The position numbers were made by a program, and so were the translations under genes. The notes under the pieces were generated by a model that was not told the DNA's origin, searched no databases, and saw nothing but the letters and a program-made list of their open reading frames with translations. A stretch of DNA of 64,000 bases, taken from assembly GCA_022844475.1 (NCBI GenBank), contig JALHLR010000002.1, positions 110,512 to 174,511 of the forward strand, in the 5' to 3' direction. This document shows, in pieces, positions 7,788-16,880 of this stretch. Numbering within the stretch: position 1 is the stretch's first letter; each line of letters starts with the position of its first letter. The stretch is from Hyphomonadaceae bacterium (lineage in GTDB: Bacteria; Pseudomonadota; Alphaproteobacteria; Caulobacterales; Hyphomonadaceae).

Positions 7788-8915
7788 ATGGCGCTCGAGA
7801 ACATCCAGCTTCGCTCGCAGGTCAGCAAATCCGGCGAACTCAAACTCTCGCTGGTGAAGCTCCCCGTCGCTGACCCGGCCCCGGACGAAATCGTGGTCCG
7901 CATCGAAGGCACGCCGATCAACCCGTCCGACCTTGGCTTGCTCATCGGCCCTGCCGACGTCGCCACGCTCAAGGTCTCCGGCTCGAAGGAGCTGCCCGTC
8001 GTCACTGCCGCCGTGCCGGATCAGGCGCTGCGCATGGTCGCCGCCCGCCTCGACCAGGACCTGCCCGTCGGCAATGAAGGCGCCGGCACGGTCGTCGCCG
8101 CAGGCTCCTCGCCCGAAGCCCAGGCCCTGATGGGCAAGCTCGTCGCCATTCTCGGCGGTGAAATGTACGCCACCTACCGCACCGTGAAAGCCAAGGCCGC
8201 CCTGCCGCTGCCCGCAGGCGCCACCGCAGCCGACGGCGCCTCCTGCTTCGTCAATCCTCTGACCGCGCTTGCCATGGTCAAGACGATGCAGATGGAAGGC
8301 CACACCGCCCTCGTCCACACGGCCGCCGCCTCCAATCTCGGCCAGATGCTGAACCGCATCTGCCTCAAGGACGGCGTCGGTCTGGTCAACATCGTCCGCT
8401 CCGACGAGCAGGCGAAGATCCTGAAAGACATCGGCGCGAAGTACATCGTCGACTCCACAAAGCCGACCTTCATGGAAGACCTGATCGCCGCCCTCAGCGC
8501 CACCGGCGCCACGCTCGCCTTCGACGCCATCGGCGGCGGCAAGCTCGCCGGCCAGATCCTGGGGGCGATGGAGATCATGCTGAACTCCAGGCCCGGCGCC
8601 TACAGCCGCTACGGCTCTTCGACGCACAAGCAGGTCTACATCTACGGCCGCCTCAGCCTCGAGCCCACCATCCTCGGCGCAGCCTATGGCATGGCGTGGG
8701 GCGTGGGTGGCTTCCTGCTGACGCCCTTCCTGCAGAAGGTCGGCAACGAGGAAGCAGGCAAGCTGCGCGCGCGCGTCGCGGCCGAGCTGAAAACCACCTT
8801 CGCCAGCCACTACACCCGCACGATCTCGCTGCGCGATGCCCTCGATCCGGAAACCATCCGCGCCTACAACCGCAAGGCGACCGGCGAGAAATTCCTGATC
8901 AACCCCAGCCTCTGA
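7788..8915 (+). CDS. NADPH:quinone reductase-like zinc-binding dehydrogenase
   Basis: A medium-chain dehydrogenase/reductase of 375 aa. The GroES-like domain covers about residues 1-130, with P-I-N-P-S-D-L-G-L near 44 and G-N-E-G-A-G-T-V-V-A-A-G near 89. The Rossmann part is in the middle (A-L-V-H-T-A-A-A-S-N-L-G-Q near 177), then a C-terminal helical extension. It carries no structural zinc Cys cluster, so it fits the quinone oxidoreductase branch. Start 7788 is preceded by GGGAGA. It lies directly upstream of an acyl-CoA ligase, which hints at a lipid or aromatic acid role. Confidence 0.75.
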   Translation: MALENIQLRSQVSKSGELKLSLVKLPVADPAPDEIVVRIEGTPINPSDLGLLIGPADVATLKVSGSKELPVVTAAVPDQALRMVAARLDQDLPVGNEGAGTVVAAGSSPEAQALMGKLVAILGGEMYATYRTVKAKAALPLPAGATAADGASCFVNPLTALAMVKTMQMEGHTALVHTAAASNLGQMLNRICLKDGVGLVNIVRSDEQAKILKDIGAKYIVDSTKPTFMEDLIAALSATGATLAFDAIGGGKLAGQILGAMEIMLNSRPGAYSRYGSSTHKQVYIYGRLSLEPTILGAAYGMAWGVGGFLLTPFLQKVGNEEAGKLRARVAAELKTTFASHYTRTISLRDALDPETIRAYNRKATGEKFLINPSL

Positions 8916-8941
8916 GGCGCTGCGCCGCCTTCCCCTGATCC

Positions 8942-9004
8942 CGCAGCGTGCTAGAGAAGCGCCGCTGCGTGAAACCCCGCAAGCCGTCACAGAACGGCTG
9001 CGGG
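8942..9004 (+). promoter_or_regulatory. Two tandem hairpins in the leader of the acyl-CoA ligase
   Basis: The first hairpin pairs CGCAGCG (8942-8948) with CGCTGCG (8963-8969), 7 bp. The second pairs 8976-8987 with 8994-9004, giving 11 bp around a single bulged A and a six-base loop. Neither is followed by a T-run, and the ribosome site of the ligase begins about ten bases after the second. This may be a leader controlling translation of the ligase, or an mRNA processing or stability element of the intergenic region. No known riboswitch class was recognised. Confidence 0.35.
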
Positions 9005-9025
9005 CTACCGGGGAAGGAAGCCAAC

Positions 9026-10711
9026 GTGTTGACCAGAGATCAGGCGCTTGCGCAGCTGACCGCGCCCGGCCAGCCCTTCGAGATCGTTGTGACCAAGGCG
9101 CTCGGCCGCGATGTCCGCACGTTCAGGAATGCGCCACGCAACATGCGCCAGCTGTTTGCGGAAACGCGCAGCGACAAGCCCTTCCTCCTCTACGAAGGCG
9201 AGACACTGACATTCAACGAGACCTGGCAACGGGCCTGTACGCTCGCGCATTCGCTGGTGAAGGATTTCGGCGTCGCCCGCGGCGACCGCGTTGCCGTCTC
9301 GATGCGCAACTATCCCGAGTGGATCATCAGCTACATGGCCGTCGCGTCCATCGGCGGCATGTTCGTCGCGATGAACGCCCTGTGGACCGCCGACGAAATG
9401 GCCTACGGCCTCAACCTGTCCGCGCCGCGCGTCTTCATCGCGGACCAGGAACGCCTCGACCGTCTCGCCGCGCTTCCCGCACCGCCCGCCAGCTTCGACA
9501 TCATCGGCGTCCGCACCACGAAGCCGCTTCCCATCGGCGCAAAAGCATGGGCCGACCTCTTCCACGCGCCCTACACATCAGACATGCCGGACATCGACGT
9601 CGCCCCCGACGATGATCTCCACATGCTCTTCACCTCGGGCTCCACCGGCAACCCGAAAGGCGCCGTGTCCACCCACCGCAATGTGATCCATGCGTTGCTG
9701 TCATGGGAGCTCGACCTGCTCGCTGCATTCGAGATCGGGCTTCTTGCGCGCCCCCCGAGTGACCCGCCGCCGCCGCAATCCACCATGCTGCTGGCCATCC
9801 CGCTCTTCCACGTCACCGGCCTGCTGGCCTGCACAATGTCCTGCCTCCGCTACCAGCGCCGCATCGTGATGATGTACAAGTGGGACGTCGAGAAAGGCGC
9901 CGACATCATCGAGCGTGAAGGCATCACCCACATGACCGCCACGCCTGCCATCACGGGTGACCTCGTCGCCTATTCGCGACGCACCGGCCGCAAGTTCCCG
10001 AGCCTCATCACCATCGGCGGCGGCGGCGCCTCACGCGCGCCCGAACAGGTCCGCGCGATCGACAGCGTCTTCGAGAAAGCCTTCCCCGGCACCGGCTGGG
10101 GCATGACCGAGACCAACGCCATCGGCGTCGGCATTGCGGCGGGCGACTACCTCCGCAAGCCCGAAAGCTCCGGCCGCGTCTCCGCTGTGCTCGACATCCG
10201 CGTGGTGGATGAAAACAACAGATCTGTCCCGCCTGGCGAGCGCGGCGAACTCCAGATCCGCGGCGCATCGATCATGCGCGGCTACTACCAGAACCCGAAA
10301 GCCAACGCCGAGAACTTCGTCGACGGCGACTGGTTCAAGACGGGCGACGTCGCCATCATCGACGACGAAGGCTTCGTCTTCATCGTCGACCGCATCAAGG
10401 ACCTCGTCATCCGCGGCGGCGAGAATATCGGCTGCGGCGCGGTCGAATACGCCCTGCAGGAACATCCTGCCGTGGAAGAAGCCTGCGTCTACGGCGTGCC
10501 CGACGAACGCCTGGGCGAAGAAGTCTGCGCCACGCTGTACATCAGCAGGCCCGTCTCCGATCCTGAGCTGCGCACCTTCCTGGAACCCCGCCTCGCGAAA
10601 TTCCAGATCCCGCGCTACTTCCGCTTCACAACAGAACCGCTCCCCCGCGGCGCCACGGGCAAGATCCTGAAGAAGGACCTCCGCGCGCAGGCCGCGAAGG
10701 AAATCGGCTGA
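9026..10711 (+). CDS. AMP-forming acyl-CoA synthetase, class I adenylate-forming enzyme
   Basis: An ANL-superfamily ligase of 561 aa that activates a carboxylic acid with ATP and joins it to CoA. The AMP-binding P-loop T-S-G-S-T-G-N-P-K-G is at about residues 203-212, G-W-G-M-T-E-T near 358, D-W-F-K-T-G-D near 435 and the C-terminal lysine motif P-R-G-A-T-G-K-I-L near 544. The substrate, long chain or aromatic, cannot be told. Start is GTG 9026 or TTG 9029, both preceded by GGAAGGAAG; in-frame codons further upstream lie in the leader hairpins and are unlikely. Confidence 0.85.
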   Translation: MLTRDQALAQLTAPGQPFEIVVTKALGRDVRTFRNAPRNMRQLFAETRSDKPFLLYEGETLTFNETWQRACTLAHSLVKDFGVARGDRVAVSMRNYPEWIISYMAVASIGGMFVAMNALWTADEMAYGLNLSAPRVFIADQERLDRLAALPAPPASFDIIGVRTTKPLPIGAKAWADLFHAPYTSDMPDIDVAPDDDLHMLFTSGSTGNPKGAVSTHRNVIHALLSWELDLLAAFEIGLLARPPSDPPPPQSTMLLAIPLFHVTGLLACTMSCLRYQRRIVMMYKWDVEKGADIIEREGITHMTATPAITGDLVAYSRRTGRKFPSLITIGGGGASRAPEQVRAIDSVFEKAFPGTGWGMTETNAIGVGIAAGDYLRKPESSGRVSAVLDIRVVDENNRSVPPGERGELQIRGASIMRGYYQNPKANAENFVDGDWFKTGDVAIIDDEGFVFIVDRIKDLVIRGGENIGCGAVEYALQEHPAVEEACVYGVPDERLGEEVCATLYISRPVSDPELRTFLEPRLAKFQIPRYFRFTTEPLPRGATGKILKKDLRAQAAKEIG

Positions 10712-10733
10712 TCCGTCGGCCGCCGCAGGGAAG

Positions 10734-12104
10734 TCAGACAGCGCCCTCAGGCTTCTTGCCTGCTTTCCTGGCGGCCGATTGCGCGTCGCGGAACGCCTTC
10801 GCCCAGCCGTCCTTGTTCGCCTGCCGCCCGCGCGCGATCGCGAGTGCGTCAGCGGGGACATTCTCCGTAACTGTGGAACCCGACCCGACATAGCCGCCCG
10901 CCCCAATCGTCACTGGCGCCACCAGCGATGAGTTCGAGCCCACAAACGCTCCTTCGCCCACCACCGTCCGGTATTTGAAGAAGCCGTCGTAATTGCAGAA
11001 GATCGTCCCCGCGCCGATGTTCGCGCCTGCGCCTACGTCCCCATCGCCCAGATACGACAGATGGTTTGCCTTGGCGCCCGCACCCACGGTGACATTCTTC
11101 ACCTCGACGAAGTTTCCGATGTGTGCGTCCTTTCCGATGACGGCGCCCGGGCGCAACCGCGCATACGGACCCACCAGCGCGCCCGCGCCCACTTTCGAGC
11201 CTTCAAGATGCGAGAACGCGCGGATCACTGCGCCGCTCTCAACACTCACACCGGTCGCGAACACCACGTTCGGCTCGATCGTCACACCCGCCGCGATCTT
11301 CGTGTCGTGCGAGAAGAACACCGTCTCCGGCGCCGGAATGGTGACGCCCGCCACCATCATGCTTTCCCGCGCGCCGTCCTGGAACACCCGCTCGACCTGC
11401 GCCAGCTCCACCTGGCTGTTGACGCCCTGCACGTCGCGCTCCTCGCACAGCGCCACGCCCGCCTTGAGCCCGCGCCCGCGCGCCAGCGCGACCAGATCGG
11501 TGAGATAGAATTCTCCCTTGGCGTTGTCGTTCTTCACCTCGGCCAGAAGCTCGAACATCAGCTTCACCGGCGCCGCCATCACGCCCGAATTGGCCAGCGC
11601 GATCTTCAGCTGTTCCTCGCTCGCATCATTCGCCTCGACGATGGCCTCCAGCGCGCCATCGCCCGTCGTCACCAGCCGCCCATACCTGTTCGGCAGCCTG
11701 GCCTCAAAGCCAAGCACGCATACGCTCGCGCCCCTGCCCAGTTCCGCAAACGCCCGCTCGCCCGCCTCCACCGGTATCAGCGGCGTGTCCGCATACAGCA
11801 CGATCGCCTCGCCATCGGCCCCGCTCAGCGCCTGTCGCGCCGCATCGACGGCGTTCGCCGTCCCCAGCTGTTCGCGCTGCACGACGACATTCTCCGCTCC
11901 CACCAGCTTCGCCGCCGCCTCGCTCAGCTGCGGCATGTCCGGCCCGACCACCACGACCGACCGCCTGCACCCCAGCTCCTTCGCCAGCGCGACGCTCCAC
12001 GCCAGCATCGAACGCCCACCGATCTCGTGCAGCACCTTGGGGCGTGGCGATTTCATCCGCGTGCCCTTGCCCGCTGCCAGGATGATTGCGAAACGGTCGG
12101 CCAT
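10734..12104 (-). CDS. glmU: Bifunctional UDP-GlcNAc pyrophosphorylase / glucosamine-1-phosphate acetyltransferase
   Basis: GlmU makes UDP-N-acetylglucosamine for peptidoglycan and LPS. The 456-aa protein has the N-terminal uridyltransferase motif L-A-A-G-K-G-T-R-M at about residues 8-16 and G-T-A-N-A-V near 80. A left-handed beta helix of hexapeptide repeats runs from about 250 onwards, with the acetyltransferase H-I-G-N-F-V-E-V-K-N and N-Y-D-G motifs. I chose ATG 12104 because the catalytic motif starts a few residues later. It diverges from gph with a 41-bp gap and converges on the acyl-CoA ligase. Confidence 0.95.
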   Translation of the reverse strand: MADRFAIILAAGKGTRMKSPRPKVLHEIGGRSMLAWSVALAKELGCRRSVVVVGPDMPQLSEAAAKLVGAENVVVQREQLGTANAVDAARQALSGADGEAIVLYADTPLIPVEAGERAFAELGRGASVCVLGFEARLPNRYGRLVTTGDGALEAIVEANDASEEQLKIALANSGVMAAPVKLMFELLAEVKNDNAKGEFYLTDLVALARGRGLKAGVALCEERDVQGVNSQVELAQVERVFQDGARESMMVAGVTIPAPETVFFSHDTKIAAGVTIEPNVVFATGVSVESGAVIRAFSHLEGSKVGAGALVGPYARLRPGAVIGKDAHIGNFVEVKNVTVGAGAKANHLSYLGDGDVGAGANIGAGTIFCNYDGFFKYRTVVGEGAFVGSNSSLVAPVTIGAGGYVGSGSTVTENVPADALAIARGRQANKDGWAKAFRDAQSAARKAGKKPEGAV

Positions 12105-12145
12105 GGCCTGTCCTTCAGGGTCGAATCCAGTCCGCCCTGAGTACC

Positions 12146-12826
12146 ATGACAAACCTGTCCGGCTACACCATCGCCTTTGACCTCGATGGCACGCTGGTCG
12201 AGACGGCAGGCGACATCCACGCCGCACTGAACAAGGTTCTGGCCGCCCAAGGGCTACCCACCGCCACGCTGGAGGACATCCGGAATTTCGTCGGCCAGGG
12301 CGCCCGCGCCCTCATCATCCGCTGCTGCGCCGTCCACGGCATCCACCACGACGCCGCCAGGCTGGATCAGCTGACGGAAGCCTATATCGAGGCCTACGCC
12401 GCAGACATCGCGGTGCACTCACACGCCTATCCCGGTCTGGTCGAAGCGCTGGACAAGCTGCAGGACGCCGGCGCGAGGCTCTGCGTCTGCACCAACAAGC
12501 GGACGGACCTGTCCGTCCAGCTCCTGATCGCGCTGGGTCTCGACCACCATTTCGCTGCCATCGTCGGTTCAGACCGCGTCACAAACCGCAAGCCTCACCC
12601 CGACCACTACATGCAGGCCATCGTGGCGGCCGGCGGCGATCAATCGCGCTCCGCCATGGTCGGCGATTCGATCAATGACGTGCTGTCGGCAAAGGCCGCT
12701 GGCGCCCCCGTCGCCGTGTATGCATACGGCTATACGGACACGGCGCCGGGCCTGTTAGGGGCCGACGCCGTGTTTACGCAATTCACTGACCTTCCGGACC
12801 TTCTGGTCCGTCTGCTGAAACCTTAG
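12146..12826 (+). CDS. gph: Phosphoglycolate phosphatase, HAD family
   Basis: A HAD-superfamily phosphatase of 226 aa that probably clears 2-phosphoglycolate. Motif I F-D-L-D-G-T-L-V-E-T lies at about residues 10-19, motif II C-T-N-K-R near 118, motif III Lys in N-R-K-P-H-P near 150, and motif IV G-D-S-I-N-D near 177. The helical cap between I and II fits subclass C1. The ATG at 12146 is the first Met directly before motif I. Its last codons overlap the convergent small gene. Confidence 0.88.
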   Translation: MTNLSGYTIAFDLDGTLVETAGDIHAALNKVLAAQGLPTATLEDIRNFVGQGARALIIRCCAVHGIHHDAARLDQLTEAYIEAYAADIAVHSHAYPGLVEALDKLQDAGARLCVCTNKRTDLSVQLLIALGLDHHFAAIVGSDRVTNRKPHPDHYMQAIVAAGGDQSRSAMVGDSINDVLSAKAAGAPVAVYAYGYTDTAPGLLGADAVFTQFTDLPDLLVRLLKP

Positions 12827-13062
12827 CCCATCCCGCGGGCGAAACCTGCGGGCTTGCCCGGCTCAGGGCGCGCGCTTTTCTTGCGCGGCGGCATCCCGTT
12901 GACCATGTTGCTCCGCACGTCGGTGCGAGCGGAACGCATGGCGGGGACGAAGCCGGCATCGATCAGATTTATCGAAACATCGAAACCGCGATTGGTCCAA
13001 TATTCCTCAATCTTGGCCTTCAGCTTGCGCGCGCCGTCATTGTCACAAAAGTCGCTGTTCAT
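12823..13062 (-). CDS. Small conserved alphaproteobacterial protein (79 aa)
   Basis: A small basic protein. Its core K-I-E-E-Y-W-T-N-R-G-F-D-V and the segment P-A-M-R-S-A-R-T-D-V-R-S-N-M look like a conserved family I have an impression of in Caulobacterales and relatives, without a known function. The C-terminal third is Lys/Arg/Pro rich. ATG 13062 has GGAG eight bases upstream. It overlaps the end of gph by 4 bp, tail to tail. Confidence 0.65.
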   Translation of the reverse strand: MNSDFCDNDGARKLKAKIEEYWTNRGFDVSINLIDAGFVPAMRSARTDVRSNMVNGMPPRKKSARPEPGKPAGFARGMG

Positions 13063-13427
13063 TTGGTTCGCTCCAGACACCTTGTGGGGCGCTTCTGACG
13101 TAACAACGCCAATCGGCCCCGGTAGGTCCCTCAGTTCTCGCCCCCCGCTTTGCAGTGTGGGCGTGAAGTCAACCTAGGAATGCAGTTGAGGCGGCGCATG
13201 AAGCAGCTGAGGTATTTTGAAGATCAATTGTGGCAGCGGGTTAAAACGCGCCACGGTTACCCCAACATCCGTTCATAAAGCCCGGAAAGACCCGCAAAAC
13301 AGCGACCCGAGCCAGGCAGGCCCAATCCGCGACAGCCCGCCGCACCCGACTCAGATCGACGAGCTCACCTACTGCTTTTCCCTGGCGCGCCGGAAAAGGC
13401 CGGCTTGCCGCGCCGTAGCGCGGAGGC
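13063..13427. other. Intergenic region, nothing recognised
   Basis: No convincing coding region, repeat or RNA is seen here between the small gene's start and tRNA-Val. It should hold the promoter for the small minus-strand gene and the 3' end of the tRNA transcript. A 72-84 residue open frame on the plus strand lacks a ribosome site and has non-protein-like composition. Confidence 0.5.
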
Positions 13428-13502
13428 TGGTGGGCGATGCAGGGATTGAACCTGCGACCCCTCCCGTGTGAAGGGAGTGCTCTCCCGCTGAGCTAATCGC
13501 CC
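13428..13502 (-). tRNA. tRNA-Val (anticodon CAC)
   Basis: On the minus strand this folds as a full cloverleaf: a 7-bp acceptor GGGCGAT/ATCGCCC, D stem GCTC/GAGC, anticodon stem CTCCC/GGGAG with loop TTCACAC, and T stem GCAGG/CCTGC with loop TTCAATC. The discriminator is A and the CCA end is encoded at 13430-13428. Anticodon CAC reads GTG valine codons, which are frequent in this high-GC genome. Confidence 0.96.
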
Positions 13503-13724
13503 GGACCCGCATCGGGACCCAGTTTTGGGGAGCGGGTTCATAGGCCCCGTCGCCGCGAGGCGTCAAGGTTTGGCCGGTCTGGAGACCCTGCTGTCCGTGT
13601 TTTGTTGCACGGCTCCGCCCCCATCCGGGGGTTTCCCGTGGACATGAGCCTTTCCTTTTGGGAAGGCTGCGACCCAAGCGGGTTACAAACCAGAAAAATC
13701 CGCAAAACCGGGAGGGAAGTCGGC

Positions 13725-15263
13725 ATGGCGTTTCTGTCGCCTAGCAAGATCACGACCATGGAGCATGCCAGAAAGCACCGCACCTGGGCGCTCTGGATCA
13801 TGGTGATCGTCTACATTTTCAATTTCATCGACCGCCAGATCGTCAACATCCTGCAGGAAGACATCAAGGCCGACCTCGGCCTGCTCGACTGGCAGCTCGG
13901 CACGATGACCGGGCTCACCTTCGCGATCGTCTACTGCACGTTCGGCATTCCGGTCGCCCGCATCGCGGACTCGACGAGCCGCAAGGGCGTCATGGCCGTC
14001 TCGCTGGCGGTCTGGAGCGGCTTCACGGCGCTTTGCGGCCTCGCCACCAACTTCTGGACCCTGCTGCTGGCCCGCATGGGCGTCGGCCTCGGCGAGGCAG
14101 GCGGCAGCCCGCCCGCCCACGCCATGATTTCGGATCTCTACGAGAAAGAGAAGCGCGGCCGCGCCCTCGCGCTCTACTCGGCTGGTCTCTACGCCGGCAC
14201 GCTGCTCGGCTATTATCTTGGCGGCTGGCTGTCAGAAGCGATGAGCTGGCGCGAAGCCTTCTTCGTCGTCGGCATACCGGGTGTTATCTTCGCGATCATC
14301 GTCTGGACCACCGTTCGCGAGCCCGTCCGTGGCCTCTCCGGCACCAAGCCGTCGACCCAGAAGGTCACCTTCGTTGAGTCGTTCAAGAAACTCTGGTCGC
14401 TTAAGGCGTTCCGCTATTACTCGATCGCCACCGGCGCCGGCACCTTCGTCACCTACGGTCTCGGCAACTGGATGCCGTCCTTCCTGCCGCGCACCTATGG
14501 CGTGCTCGATCCGGAAACGATGAAGTATGTAGGCGCCTGGAGCATGCCCGAGATGCAGGCCTTCTTCGGCATGTGCCAGACCTCCATGGTCGACGGCGTC
14601 CGTACACTGGCTGCCGACTGCACGCGCATGAGCACCACCGAGATCGGCCTCATGTATGGCACGATCACCGGCGTGGGCGGCGCAATTGGCACCATCGCGG
14701 GTGGCTACATCGCCGACCGTCTCGGCAACAAGGATCGCCGCTGGTTCCTCTGGGTTCCGATGTGGGGCAAGGTTGTCGGCGCCCCGCTGTTCATCTGCGC
14801 CCTGCTGGCCCCGACGCCGGAGCTCGCGCTCCTGCTGTACTTCCCGGGCATCACGCTGGCCGCGATGTATCTCGGGCCATCACTTGCGATCACCCACCAC
14901 CTTGTGCCCGCCTCGATGCGCGCGATGTCGTCCGCCGTGCTGTTCTTCATCCTGAACATCATCGGCCTCGGCACCGGCCCGTTCGTGGTCGGCATCCTGT
15001 CGGACGCGGTCGGCGGCTCCGCTGCATCGATCGCCGAAGCTGCTCCGTGGATCGGCACGACGGTCGAAGAGGTGAAGCAGTGGTCGCTCAAATGGGCGAT
15101 GATCGCCGCGGTCATCATCACCCTGCCGCTGACCTATCTCTGGCACATGGGCGCCAAAGTGCTCCCGGTCGGCGCGCTGGACGAAGACGGCAACGCCACA
15201 AAGGAAGCCCTCACCGAAGGCGACCCCAAGGGCCAAGCCCAAGCCACCGGCCCCTCGGCCTGA
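13725..15263 (+). CDS. MFS transporter, spinster-like
   Basis: A 12-helix major facilitator carrier of 512 aa in the inner membrane. The N-terminal half shows F-N-F-I-D-R-Q-I-V-N, the loop motif A-D-S-T-S-R-K-G-V between helices 2 and 3, and G-V-G-L-G-E-A-G-G-S-P-P-A-H, the helix-4/5 pattern of the spinster group. A long Cys-containing insertion of about 45 residues lies in the second half before helix 8. The substrate is unknown; relatives occur beside aromatic and lipid catabolic genes. Start 13725 follows GGAGGGAAG. It is a single-gene unit ended by an intrinsic terminator. Confidence 0.85.
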   Translation: MAFLSPSKITTMEHARKHRTWALWIMVIVYIFNFIDRQIVNILQEDIKADLGLLDWQLGTMTGLTFAIVYCTFGIPVARIADSTSRKGVMAVSLAVWSGFTALCGLATNFWTLLLARMGVGLGEAGGSPPAHAMISDLYEKEKRGRALALYSAGLYAGTLLGYYLGGWLSEAMSWREAFFVVGIPGVIFAIIVWTTVREPVRGLSGTKPSTQKVTFVESFKKLWSLKAFRYYSIATGAGTFVTYGLGNWMPSFLPRTYGVLDPETMKYVGAWSMPEMQAFFGMCQTSMVDGVRTLAADCTRMSTTEIGLMYGTITGVGGAIGTIAGGYIADRLGNKDRRWFLWVPMWGKVVGAPLFICALLAPTPELALLLYFPGITLAAMYLGPSLAITHHLVPASMRAMSSAVLFFILNIIGLGTGPFVVGILSDAVGGSAASIAEAAPWIGTTVEEVKQWSLKWAMIAAVIITLPLTYLWHMGAKVLPVGALDEDGNATKEALTEGDPKGQAQATGPSA

Positions 15264-15283
15264 TCCATCGCGATAAACTCGAC

Positions 15284-15312
15284 AAAAGGCCCGGCCAGAA
15301 GCCGGGCCTTTT
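15284..15312 (+). terminator. Intrinsic terminator after the MFS gene
   Basis: AAAAGGCCCGGC at 15284-15295 pairs perfectly with GCCGGGCCTTTT at 15301-15312 around a CAGAA loop, giving a GC-rich stem flanked by A and T tracts. It lies 20 bp after the MFS stop and is the clearest rho-independent terminator in the window; the A tract could let it act from both sides. Confidence 0.9.
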
Positions 15313-15731
15313 CATGTCCCGCCACGCCTGGTTCGTGGAAAAGCCGCTGTTCGGATTCTGGGGGAAACCCAGAAATCCTACCACTCAGATTCAGCCACTT
15401 CCCCGAAAAACTCGAGGGAAACACTGGCGCCGGGTCGGCGGGGTCAGTTGCGGCGGCACAATCGCGCCGATGTCACGAGCACGAAACCGCACACCGTGAC
15501 CGGCACACGCCAGATGCGCGCACAGAGCCAGCAACATCGGGGCTCAGGCGAGGGACCGCCCTCACGACACGCACCGTAAGGACAGGGCGACACACCGCCC
15601 CGCACCTGATCTGCGCCCGCTTCGCGTATCTCGCGCGTAGCTCATTCGCAGTTCGGGGGAGAACGAACTCGGCGCATGCACCCCAGCTCACCCCACCCCG
15701 GCTCCAGGCCGCGGAATAGTGCCCACGCGCC
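15313..15731. other. Intergenic region, nothing recognised
   Basis: About 420 bp between the terminator and the end of the minus-strand hydrolase gene. I see no plausible gene: the open frames are short, rich in Cys and Arg, and lack ribosome sites. Confidence 0.5.
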
Positions 15732-16760
15732 TCAGTCGAACGTCAGCTCGTCATCGCCCAGCGGCGCGAACACCTCGTCCAGCTCCCGCTCACTCACGCC
15801 GCTCAGGCCGGCCGGATCCCATTTCGGCGCGTTGTCCTTGTCGATGATCACTGCGCGCACGCCCTCCTGAAAATCATGGCTGTGCACCTGCCGGCTGCCG
15901 ATCCGGTACTCCATCCGCATATTGTCCTCGAAGGACTGCATCTGCAGGCCGAGCGACAACTGCCGGTGGGCGACCTTCAGCGTCCGCGGGCTCTTGGTCT
16001 TCAGCGTGGCCAGCTGCCTGGCGGACCATTCATCCGGTTCGTCCGCCAGCGCCGCGAAAATCTCCTCGACGCTCGGCTTGCCGAACGTCCGCTGCATCGT
16101 GTCGAGATGCTTCTCGAACGCCGCCGCTTCATCCCAGTCCATCGCCTCGAGCAGCCCCAGCTCCCCCTCGCACACCGAAGCCTTCACCGCCTCGACCACA
16201 TTCGACTCGCAGAAATTCGTTGCGATCCCCGCTGAGCAGACATCCCCGCCCTTCAGCCGCTCGCCCGTCAGAGCCAGCCACATCCCCAGCGGCGGCCCGA
16301 GTCTAGGCAGAAACCATCCCCCACCGACATCCGGAAACAGCCCGATCCCCGTCTCCGGCATGGCAAACAGCGTCCGCTCCGTTGCGACCCGGTGCGATCC
16401 ATGAACGCTGATCCCGACGCCGCCACCCATCGTCACGCCATCCATGAAGGCGACATAGGGCTTGGGATAATTCTTGATCCGGGTGTTCAGGCGATACTCG
16501 GCCCGGAAAAACGCCTGCGCCGCCGATCCATCCGCAGCCCCGCTCTCCGCCAGCATCCGGATATCCCCGCCGGCGCAGAATCCGCGCGTGTCCCTGGCAT
16601 GGTCGACGACCACCAGCTCGATCTCGGGGTCACTCGCCCACGCCTTCAGGGCCGAATCCATCGCGAGGCACATTTCCTCGTTCAGCGCATGCAACGCCTG
16701 CGGCCGGTTCAGCGTGATCCGTCCCGCAACGCCCTGACGATGAATGATGATCTCGGCCAT
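15732..16760 (-). CDS. 3-hydroxyisobutyryl-CoA hydrolase (crotonase superfamily)
   Basis: A crotonase-fold enzyme of 342 aa, the length and motif set of 3-hydroxyisobutyryl-CoA hydrolase, which releases 3-hydroxyisobutyrate in valine degradation. The oxyanion-hole segments are G-F-C-A-G-G-D near residues 61-67 and G-V-T-M-G-G-G-V-G near 108-116; the catalytic acids sit in E-T-G-I-G-L-F-P-D-V-G near 137-147. A C-terminal segment of about 100 residues also fits the hydrolase rather than a simple enoyl-CoA hydratase. An isobutyryl-CoA dehydrogenase-like gene is next on the same strand, supporting the valine role. Confidence 0.88.
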   Translation of the reverse strand: MAEIIIHRQGVAGRITLNRPQALHALNEEMCLAMDSALKAWASDPEIELVVVDHARDTRGFCAGGDIRMLAESGAADGSAAQAFFRAEYRLNTRIKNYPKPYVAFMDGVTMGGGVGISVHGSHRVATERTLFAMPETGIGLFPDVGGGWFLPRLGPPLGMWLALTGERLKGGDVCSAGIATNFCESNVVEAVKASVCEGELGLLEAMDWDEAAAFEKHLDTMQRTFGKPSVEEIFAALADEPDEWSARQLATLKTKSPRTLKVAHRQLSLGLQMQSFEDNMRMEYRIGSRQVHSHDFQEGVRAVIIDKDNAPKWDPAGLSGVSERELDEVFAPLGDDELTFD

Positions 16761-16880
16761 GACCGCACCTCCGGCCCATCGCCTAACACGCGGCCGGCAC
16801 GAATCCCAACTGTCACGGAATCACCCGACCTTCCTGCTTGTGTAGCGTCTCGGAAGCACTCAACTCAGAGGAGGCGGCAC

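Noticed and set aside
7653..8990. A 445-codon minus-strand frame opposite the dehydrogenase at 7788
   Set aside because: Composition is Gly/Ala/Asp/Arg rich without motifs, and the plus strand has a clear MDR protein with a good ribosome site.
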